From Bremia lactucae (taxonomy: Eukaryota > Oomycota > Peronosporomycetes > Peronosporales > Peronosporaceae), in assembly GCF_004359215.1 (NCBI RefSeq), contig NC_090610.1, positions 2,218,709 to 2,243,281 on the forward strand: a stretch of DNA of 24,573 nt. The letters run 5' to 3'. Below, in pieces: positions 1 to 6,576 of this stretch. The notes under the pieces were generated by a model. It worked only from the letters and a program-made list of their open reading frames with translations. It was not told where the DNA came from and made no database searches. Numbering within the stretch: position 1 is the first letter of the stretch; each line of letters opens with the position of its first letter. A program made the position numbers and the translations under genes.

Positions 1-1
1 G

Positions 2-526
2 TTATCACGCCGACACGATTCCGAGTCAGCAGTGCACTCCAACAATGAAAATAATCTTACTGATGCAACACTCACTTCAAGTGTTCCGTCATCAACCTTA
101 GTTGATGACATAAAGAAAGCCTACACAGAAGATAAGGACCTTCTATGTTTGATGGATCATTTAATGAATCCATCCGATAAATATTTTAAAGATCTACCAG
201 CCTTATATCGATCGTCATCCGATCGATACACAACACTTAACGGCTTGTTGTATTACACAGCCGTTACCGGCGACCCCCCACGTGTCGTCGTCCCAACTCA
301 CAATGATTTGCGCTTGCGCATCATGTATGAGTGTCACGATGCTCCAACAAGTGGACATCGTGGACGTGAGAAGACTTACCTCACAGTAAGTCGCAACTTT
401 CACTGGCCTCACCAGTATCAGTTCGTGCGCAAGTTCATTCCTGCTTGCGAGGTATGTCAACGGGTGAAGCCAAGCCCTTCATCCCGTGCACCTCTTCAAC
501 CTCTACCACTTCCGGCAGAGTGTTAG
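2..526 (+). pseudogene. Integrase zinc-binding (H2C2) domain, pol fragment
   Basis: An open frame enters from the window edge and runs to a TAG at 524-526. It reads from the RNase H tail through an acidic linker into GLLYYTAVTGDPPRVVVP, then the integrase zinc finger H-x(n)-H...C-x2-C: CHDAPTSGHRGREKTYL followed by the conserved CEVCQRVKPSPSS. In an intact element this HHCC domain lies just before the catalytic core and helps integrase bind cDNA ends in the nucleus. Past the stop the same frame still reads SVSKDFVFRFSEDNN, the start of the core with its first catalytic Asp, so one premature stop and one later frameshift separate it from the next segment. There is no real start codon; it is an internal polyprotein fragment. 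Confidence 0.85.
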
Positions 527-1105
527 CAGTCCGTATCTAAGGACTTCGTCTTCAGATTTTCCGAAGACAACAACAAACAATGGAATCCTTGTTTCTGTAG
601 ACAGATTCAGTAAGATGGTACATCTTGCTGCGGTAACAGAGTCAATTACGGCTCCGAGTTGTGCCCGTGCCTTTATCGACACGGTATTCAAACTCCATGG
701 ATTACCCCGTGAATTGGTCTCGGATAGAGATCCACGGTTTACGGCGGAGTTTTGGCAATCCGTGTTCCGAGAGATCGGAACACGGCTGACTATGTCAACT
801 TCTGATCATCCAGAGACAGATGGTTAGACGAGTCGCGTAAATCACGTCCTCGAAGAGATACTCCGAGGTTAAGTCCAATCGTATCCGAATTGGAACGAGT
901 TTTAACGATGGTCGAATTCGTCACCAATAATTTGGTGCATGCGTCTACAACGCATAGACCATTCTTCGTGAATGGCTTCCGCCATCCACGCATACCCACC
1001 CAATTAGAGGGATCCTCTAGTTTAAGAGGGGGAATGGACTCGCACGAGCAAAACCATTTCTGGCTCATGCTCATCACGCGTCGAAGTTATCAACGACGCG
1101 AATGA
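527..1105 (+). pseudogene. Integrase catalytic core (RVE), inactivated
   Basis: The core starts in the frame of the zinc finger (SVSKDFVF, first Asp) and shifts near base 577 into NNGILVSVDRFSKMVHLAAV, then HGLPRELVSDRDPRF (second Asp) and HPETDG. In Ty3/gypsy integrases the sequence after TDG is Q-T-E, whose Glu completes the D,D-35-E triad. Here the Gln codon is TAG (825-827) and the Glu position is AGT, Ser (831-833), so the active site is destroyed. Downstream pieces in another frame (from about 890: VEFVTNNLVHASTTHRPFFVN) match the usual post-core stretch with NN, ST and PF. A perfect 11-bp hairpin (760-770/775-785) lies inside the coding sequence. Confidence 0.85.
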
Positions 1106-1206
1106 TGTCGATGTTGAAAGAATCGACATCGAAGTTGAGAAAAATCTCATGACAGTACGCACAAAGCGTACTGAAAAAGACAAAACAAATGAGTTAGCAG
1201 AAGAGT

Positions 1207-1668
1207 TTCTGCTAACTCGAGAATTAATAATCCGTTTCGTTCAGGATTCCATTGCTAACGCAGTGGACCGACAAGAAACGGAATGCAGACAAACATGGAA
1301 GAGCAAATGTTCATTCATTTAACATTAATGATCTAGTGCTACTATCTACGTTAAACCTACCTAAGCGTGTAGTCACTAATGTGGGTAGCAGTAAACTACT
1401 ACCCAAGTTCATTGGGCCTTTCCGTGTACTGCATCGCAGAGGCAATGCGTAAACAATAGAATTGCCACGTAGGATGCGAATGCATCCTACGCTTTACGTT
1501 GGTCGGCTCCGCCCGTGCCATCAGTACGCTGCTTCTTCCGAGGACGGATTTGACCACCCTTTCCAAGAATCCCCAAAAGATTCTTGTGATCGCGAACCAG
1601 ATTCTCATGTTGAACCTGAAGTTTCTCATGCCGGTTCCGAAAAAATCCTCGAAACTACGATGAGCTGA
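1207..1668 (+). pseudogene. GPY/F module at the integrase C-terminus
   Basis: One frame reads FNINDLVLLSTLNLP, then KLLPKFIGPFRVLHRRGNA, a stop (TAA 1450-1452, where these elements usually have a Tyr codon), then TIELPRRMRMHPTLYVGRL. This is the GPY/F module of Ty3/gypsy integrases (KL.P.F.GPF.V ... AY.L.LP ... H..LHV..L), which follows the catalytic core and is thought to bind DNA or aid multimerisation. Upstream, RFVQDSIANAVDRQ (about 1233-1275) is the usual preceding helix, separated by a small frameshift. An acidic, Ser/Pro-containing linker follows up to TGA at 1666-1668, leading toward the chromodomain. Confidence 0.75.
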
Positions 1669-3153
1669 CGACAGCTCATCGCGAACAGCATGATTTTCCC
1701 GTTCGTACTCCAACATGGAGTACGCGCTCTTCAAACGGTCTTCCAACCGCTCGATATGGTGCGCCTGCACCGTCTGCTACAACGAGCGACACTTGCCGCG
1801 CTGGTGGTCAAGTCCCTCCTCCAAATCATGGAGGAAGTGATCGATCTTGTCGATCCTCGACATTAGATCCGCCACATGGGTCGGATCTAATTTTCCCTCC
1901 TCCGCCACAACCATTGGTGGATTCCCACGGTGGTCAACGTTTCTTTGTGGAACGTATTCAAAACCACCGTGATGTGATGGGGCAGCGAACGAGTTATCTT
2001 GTTCGCTGGCGCGGTTATCCACCTTCACATGACAGCTGGGAGCCTCGTTCCCAGCTGATTTCTGACGTTGAGGGCCTCGTCCGTCAGTATGACGAGACCC
2101 ATCCGATGGGTCAGAAGGTCCATCGGAAAACACGCGCCCTTGGCGCTTTTAAATCGATTGCAAAACGTCAATCGCATCGCGCATCTCGATTAAGATGCGA
2201 GCTCTTCCCCAGGGCGAAGGAAGGGAATAGACATCCTCTTTTACTCGCTTTGTGTTGATAATACAACACGGACAGGGATCACCCCACGTGAGGCATGGAA
2301 GTCCTGCCTCACGTGACAACCGATGCAATTTATACCTTGCACCGGTTGGAGTTCGTTTCTCAAACTTTACGCGATTCGCGTTAAGTTTTTGAAGCCAGGC
2401 TTCGCGTCCAATGTCTTTGACATTGCGAATGAACGCGCTCCAGGCTTGCATAAGCGAGACTTTATCTCGCTTATTATTGCCACTAAACCATCGATGCTTT
2501 AGAAAAGCATCGAGATAGAAATCTTCCTCAGCGCGAAAGTTCTTCGCGCTGGGATCAAGGCCATGTAGCTTTGTCGCAATAAATAAAGGATATTTATTGT
2601 GAGGAGTAGTTTCTTCAGACAAGCTATTGTTTAGCCGTTCTGGCAAAAGCCACGGCTTCTTTTCAGGGGCGAGATGGGACATTTATTGTCTTCACTCCCC
2701 TGAGTATTACCCACTGAAGCAGGGGTACCACAAGAACTTCTTACGATGGCTTACGGCATCGTCGTCACCTTGCACAGAAACACGTGCAGGTGATCGTATG
2801 GGAGATCGTACGGGCGATGAGGGATCATCCTCATCGTCAGATCCAAATAGACTGTTTACTCGTCTATCAGAATGAGCCCTCTCATTCGAAAGCTCATAGT
2901 CAGCCGCCTGACGTCTATCAGGCGACTGTTCCATTCTCCCCGAGTCGGCCATTTCGTCCGACTTGCATTCGTAGTCGACCTCCAAAGAGGGGTCGTATTC
3001 ACGTGGTGAATCACCACGTGCACTCGCAACATCTAATGTTGTGCGAGTGGAAGACACTACGGCAGACATTCCGTCTGCCGCAAGAGATAACAGTGCCTCA
3101 CCCGCGGCTGCACGAACCGCAGCCGAAGGCGCAGCACTATCGACACCCCGCAT
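1399..3153 (-). pseudogene. Long antisense reading frame in the retroelement (unknown product)
   Basis: Reading the minus strand from 3153 to 1399, a single frame (about 585 codons) is open except for TAA at 2709-2707, TGA at 2694-2692, TAA at 2685-2683, TAA at 2151-2149 and a stop at 1779-1777. The 3153-2707 part starts MRGVDSAAPS and is Ala-rich, then Ser/Asp/Arg-rich (SLFGSDDEDD). The 2682-2149 part is a globular-looking 177-residue stretch with Trp and Cys (LTWGDPCPCC). The parts from 2133 to 1399 look coiled-coil-like (DLMSRIDKIDHFLHDLEE and HHIERLEDRLKSAYSMLE). I do not recognise the protein. The 2260-3153 portion has no competing sense ORF of note; the rest overlaps the chromodomain and GPY/F on the other strand. 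It may be a decayed antisense accessory gene of the element. The alternative is an open frame arising because hairpin-rich DNA makes the strands locally alike. Confidence 0.45.
1914..2258 (+). pseudogene. Chromodomain of the retroelement
   Basis: The frame contains FFVERIQNHRD, TSYLVRWRGYPPSHDSWEP and LISDVEGLVRQYDETHP. This is a complete chromodomain of about 50 residues: the V-E-x-I start, the YLVRWRGY strand with its aromatic residues, and the SWEP plus C-terminal helix. In chromoviruses the domain sits at the end of integrase and steers insertion toward histone-marked chromatin. The frame differs from that of the GPY/F module, so at least one frameshift lies between 1669 and 1914. The same bases are also crossed by a minus-strand reading frame. 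Confidence 0.85.
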
Positions 3154-3271
3154 GAGTTTATTCTTTATGCGATGGAATTAAAAATGATGGTTCTGACCAA
3201 TCAACATCATTTTAAAAATTAAGTGGTCACATAGTGACCACTCCATCAAATGACAGTCAGAGTGATTGTCG

Positions 3272-3287
3272 TTTAAGGGAGGGGTGA
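3272..3287 (+). other. Polypurine tract of the first element
   Basis: A purine-rich run (ttaagggaggggtga) lies immediately before the TGTAAC that opens the LTR. Position and composition fit the plus-strand priming site of an LTR retrotransposon. The equivalent in the second element family is the aaaagaggggg at 20134-20144. Confidence 0.65.
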
Positions 3288-3740
3288 TGTAACGGGGTGT
3301 ATCGTTACATGAAATTAACACTTAAAGGTTGTTAATTAATATATTATCGAAAAGGTAGATAATATTTGCAGAATATTACTTTAAATAGTAATGCTCAGAA
3401 TTCTTATCCATAAATAGGTATAGACCATTTTATCTATTTATTCCGCAGACTAATCATCTGTCGATGTAAACAAAAGAGAGATACAGATAAGATAAGATAA
3501 GAATTCAATTGCATGTTTAGTATCAGTTCATAATTAAGTTAGCATTTACAAGATAGATAGAAGAGATACTTAATTATATTAATACAGTTTTCATTTAACC
3601 CTCTTAAGCTAGTTGCCTTAAAGAGAAGTCGTCCTCTGCACGTACTAGTGTACGTGAAATAACGTTGGGCTCCACTCGCAACTGAAGCAGTGCGAAGTGG
3701 ACTTGTACTGATGCAGTACAAATCGTAGTGCCTAGTTACA
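3288..3740 (+). repeat. Probable 3' LTR of the first element
   Basis: The segment opens with TGTAAC directly after the polypurine tract and can be closed at GTTACA (3735-3740), giving 453 bp with perfect 6-bp inverted ends. It is AT-rich and non-coding and holds a short GATAAG tandem (about 3486-3502). The first 22 bases themselves fold into a hairpin (3287-3294/3303-3310). The 5' LTR lies outside the window, so the right end is inferred only from the inverted termini; the left end is well supported. Confidence 0.6.
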
Positions 3741-4162
3741 AAACTCTTCGTTATTCCGAGGTTTACGATAGAGCAAACATCACTTTGCTCAAAATTAGCT
3801 AAACTCAGACCCTTGTTCCCAACGTACGAGGCCGATCGACGCACTAATTGTTCTGTTCTTATTCTCAAACACATTTCTAGTGGCAGGGCAAAATGCGATA
3901 TGAAACACGGACCGAGGAGTAGAAGTGCCGACATACTGTATTGTCGTTGTCCGAAATTTTTGCTGATCTTAAGATATATGCTTCAATTCCTTTCCCAATC
4001 TTAGCCACTGTCACGAGCCGAAACGATGCTTATTCTGTGCTTTCAACAACTACACAAAAATTTAACTGGAAAAAAGACAGCCTAGTATGTCGCGCATTGC
4101 CTCTGTGGTTCAATTGTAGCTTTTACAGACTCCTATCCCACCACCTCTCGCGCAGCTCCAAA
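3741..4162. other. Intergenic spacer between LTR and EGF-like gene
   Basis: I see no coding sequence, tRNA or repeat that I can support here. The short open frames on either strand lack recognisable features. The 3' part probably holds the promoter of the gene that starts at 4219. Confidence 0.5.
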
Positions 4163-4178
4163 CCATTTTCCATTTTCG
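4163..4178 (+). promoter_or_regulatory. Possible oomycete core promoter (Inr plus flanking element)
   Basis: ccattttccattttc lies about 40-55 bp upstream of the ATG at 4219. Oomycete promoters often carry an initiator near TCATTYY followed by a flanking CAWTTT element; this matches closely, with one base differing in the initiator and spacing one base shorter. Similarity to a published consensus, by eye only. Confidence 0.4.
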
Positions 4179-4218
4179 TTGATACCGCAGAAGCCAGGCA
4201 CCTTTTTTAAATTCAATC

Positions 4219-5223
4219 ATGCACGTATGGAATTTGGCAAGCGTTTTAGCCGTTCTCACACTGAGCCAGCAAGTCGCAGCAAAAGGAAGTGGAAGCAAGG
4301 ATCGTCCTGGAAACTGCAAAGACACGGAGGACTGCAAGACCAAGGGATACGAGTGTGTGGCGTTGCAAACGACGCGTGCTGGGACCGAAACGGTAAAGCA
4401 GTGCCTACCGAAGGAACAGGATTCGGACGTGTGCTCGGGACAATACCCTGGCTTGTGTCCCAGTTTTTCGTCCTGGAAAACTCCGTACAACCAAATCAGC
4501 AGCGTTTGTACGTATAAACCCGCCGACAAGTGTGTAAACGGCGATGAAAGCAGCGCAGGCTCGAAAGGAGGAGTCATTTGTGTGGGCGGCGCTAAGGACC
4601 CAGATGGCAAGACGTTCGATGCTATCTACGGCTGCGCCGACTTCGACACCAGCGAACTCGAGCTATTATTCGGTGAGGAAGGTGCAAACGACCTTGCTGC
4701 TGAGCTGGGCACAGCCCCGGCTATAATTGAAGACTGCCTGAGCACGAACGCGACGAGTAACTCGACGTTGCTCTGCTCCGGTCAGGGCACGTGCGTCCCG
4801 GACGCGATGGGGTCGCTCACCTACAACTGTCGTTGTAACATCGGCTACAGCGGTAACTTTTGCGAGTTTATCGATTCAAACAAGTGCCAGCTGCCTGGTC
4901 AATGCGCTACGGGCGTTTGCAACCTTGATACGCAAGAGTGCGAGTGTGCAGCTGGTACTACGGGTGACCAGTGTTCTGAATGTGACGCGAAGTCGAGCGA
5001 GGCTTGCAACGGCAAGGGCATGTGTTCAAACTCGGTGTGTAAGTGCGAGGAGGGGTGGGAGGGCCTGCAATGTACCAAAGAAAGTGCCGTTAAAAAGTCG
5101 GCGAAGTCGACGAAGAAAGCTACGACAGAGACCACTTCGGGCGGTACGATGCTGTCAGCCTACTCGTTCGGCTCCATTACGATGAGTCTTGCCGTACTTC
5201 TTGCTGCTATATTCTTCAACTAG
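4219..5223 (+). CDS. Secreted EGF-like protein, probably GPI-anchored
   Basis: A single-exon gene of 334 residues. It begins with a signal peptide (hydrophobic core LASVLAVLTL, likely cleavage after QQVAA). A Cys-rich N-terminal region with about ten cysteines (about residues 30-140) follows, then EGF-like repeats from about residue 173 to 290: CSGQGTC...YNCRCNIGYSGNFC, a second with CATGVC...CECAAGTTGDQC, and a third with CNGKGMC...CKCEEGWEGLQC. Two N-glycosylation sequons (NAT, NST) sit just before the first EGF repeat. The C-terminus has a Lys/Thr/Ser-rich spacer (KKSAKSTKKATTETTSGG) and ends in a hydrophobic tail (SLAVLLAAIFF) with no cytoplasmic residues, as expected for a GPI signal; a transmembrane anchor is the alternative. 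The product should sit at the cell surface, in adhesion or wall-associated binding by analogy; the exact role is unknown. No RXLR-type motif is evident. Confidence 0.85.
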   Translation: MHVWNLASVLAVLTLSQQVAAKGSGSKDRPGNCKDTEDCKTKGYECVALQTTRAGTETVKQCLPKEQDSDVCSGQYPGLCPSFSSWKTPYNQISSVCTYKPADKCVNGDESSAGSKGGVICVGGAKDPDGKTFDAIYGCADFDTSELELLFGEEGANDLAAELGTAPAIIEDCLSTNATSNSTLLCSGQGTCVPDAMGSLTYNCRCNIGYSGNFCEFIDSNKCQLPGQCATGVCNLDTQECECAAGTTGDQCSECDAKSSEACNGKGMCSNSVCKCEEGWEGLQCTKESAVKKSAKSTKKATTETTSGGTMLSAYSFGSITMSLAVLLAAIFFN

Positions 5224-6576
5224 TTGCTTCTGGTTTTAAAAGTTAATACACTAACTTGTGCAAAAAGACATTATTGTAACATCTATATGTTTTACTTCGA
5301 GTCAGGTGCTACAACCGTAACGTTTCTTGTGTTGAACAAGTCAATTTTGTCAAAGATTGTGTCCTAAAGTTCGTCTGTTCCGATTCTCTAAAAGTAAATG
5401 GCTGTGACCTTCTTACATGCGTGTACGCTGGACGCAAAGCGTGAAAAGTAAACATCGAGTTTAATCATAATCATCCACTACTTTTGACTCGACATAGTTT
5501 TACAAAACGGCAGCGTTTGATGTTCACGATTTTATAATAGAGGCTCACTAGATCATCATAATTATGTCATCATCCCTGCGATTAACAGACTGGAACGCGA
5601 CAGCCCTATGTTTGTTTTTCTCGCAAACTTTTTCACGCAAAGAGAATACAGCCAGTCGCGAAATCTTTAAAACACTGAACATTCGAGCGTATCAGACAAA
5701 GGTGCAAGAATTAAGTACATTATGGCCTGCATCTGGGCTACTTCGCTCGCTCTTTTCAATGACCAATGTGGCTGCTTTGGAGTCAATGCGTGTGAGGCTA
5801 CTTGTCGTTTTTAATGGATACAATGTTTTTTTCTCTGCCTCTTGTTGCTCATGTATTTGCGCTTTAATCGCAGTGTCGCTTTTAGAGGAGATGAACAAGC
5901 TACACCTAAAGCTTGCCAGCTTTCGAGTCATTATTGTAGATCCTCGCGTTGGTTACCGAAAGTTTTGCTCTATCTTCTTGGATTACGCTCCACGCCCAAT
6001 TATATGAACCTAGCTTTCCACCCCTCGACATTGAATTTCTTTAAGCTGGTCGCCAATTTGTCGTCAAGCTTGCCCTGATTATTTTATGCCAAAAAAGTAT
6101 TTCGGGACTTGCTCTTCGTCGCGCAGTATTCAAGTCGATTCTGGTCACTTCCTAAACATTTGTCGAGGAACAATAGAGCGGCAAATTAAATTATATAAGG
6201 ACTTGTTTGTGTCAATTGCGCGGTCAGAGGCTCAGCCCAATGACGGCGACTGGAAACGATCGACATGCTACCTATAGTTTGCACCAGAATTGGGATTGGC
6301 ACAAAAGATCTGTACGGCATCATCGAGACAATAATAGTAGTGGCAGCGATGAGAGTGGTTCAAGATCATTTACAGTTCGCAGGCGGTGGAGAAAAAAACG
6401 GAAAACGTGAGATATCAAATATTCTCAAGCACAAGCTACTTGATAATTTGTGAGATCATTCCATTGAGATTTGTAATGCAGATATGGTCGATTCATTAAT
6501 TTTCTTTCAGTGGCAGTGTTAACAGGAGTCAAAAGCAACTTGATACGTGAAGGAATTTACTTTTCTTGTCCATCCA
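5224..6576. other. Intergenic region, 1.35 kb, no supported gene
   Basis: The region separates the 3' ends of the EGF-like gene (+) and the phosphatase gene (-), so it should carry both 3' UTRs and terminators. The longest open frame (5564-6007, 147 codons) has no domain, no promoter-like motif and unremarkable composition, and I do not call it a gene. No RNA gene or repeat was recognised. Confidence 0.5.

Larger units (their letters stand above)
1..3740 (+). mobile_element. Decayed chromodomain-type Ty3/gypsy retrotransposon, 3' half
   Basis: The domain order on the + strand is the end of RNase H/linker, H2C2 integrase zinc finger, integrase core, GPY/F module, chromodomain, polypurine tract and LTR, which is the pol 3' end of a Ty3/gypsy chromovirus. 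The window begins inside the element, so gag, protease, RT and the 5' LTR are missing here. Each module sits in a different frame or carries stops, so the copy cannot make a full polyprotein. The first codons (LSRRHDSE, from base 2) resemble the conserved end of RNase H in copy B at the other end of the window (ADALSRRPDFE). The space between chromodomain and LTR (about 2260-3270) has no convincing + strand protein but a long minus-strand frame. Recognition of the domains is from motifs; family assignment to a chromovirus lineage is an inference. Confidence 0.85.
740..3740. repeat. Dense array of short perfect hairpins
   Basis: Perfect inverted repeats of 8-12 bp with loops mostly of 3-10 nt follow each other every 50-150 bp, with shorter ones between. 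Examples as arm/arm: 760-770/775-785 (11 bp), 1153-1160/1166-1173 (8), 1191-1202/1207-1218 (12), 1468-1477/1482-1491 (10), 1564-1571/1579-1586 (8), 1658-1667/1672-1681 (10), 1704-1712/1716-1724 (9), 1863-1871/1882-1890 (9), 1983-1990/2001-2008 (8), 2033-2041/2049-2057 (9), 2285-2295/2305-2315 (11), 2450-2459/2465-2474 (10), 2491-2500/2504-2513 (10), 2529-2537/2543-2551 (9), 2577-2585/2591-2599 (9), 2815-2822/2829-2836 (8), 3000-3008/3012-3020 (9), 3060-3067/3073-3080 (8), 3222-3230/3234-3242 (9), 3287-3294/3303-3310 (8), 3341-3348/3358-3365 (8), 3703-3710/3714-3721 (8). The arms of different hairpins are unrelated. They run through coding, non-coding and LTR sequence alike. Confidence 0.85.

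Noticed and set aside
740..3740. Regularly spaced inverted repeats as a CRISPR-like or integron-like array
   Set aside because: The hairpin arms differ in sequence from one to the next, there are no constant repeats or spacers, and the DNA is eukaryotic retroelement sequence.
3539..3934. Minus-strand frame of 131 codons across the LTR end
   Set aside because: It straddles the inferred LTR boundary and low-complexity AT-rich DNA and shows no protein features.
4110..4610. 166-codon minus-strand frame over the start of the EGF-like gene
   Set aside because: It is a shadow of the strong EGF-like gene and lacks any domain.
5564..6007. 147-codon open frame in the intergenic region
   Set aside because: It has no recognisable domain, no signal peptide with a clear role, no promoter-like motif, and overlapping small frames on both strands; chance is sufficient.
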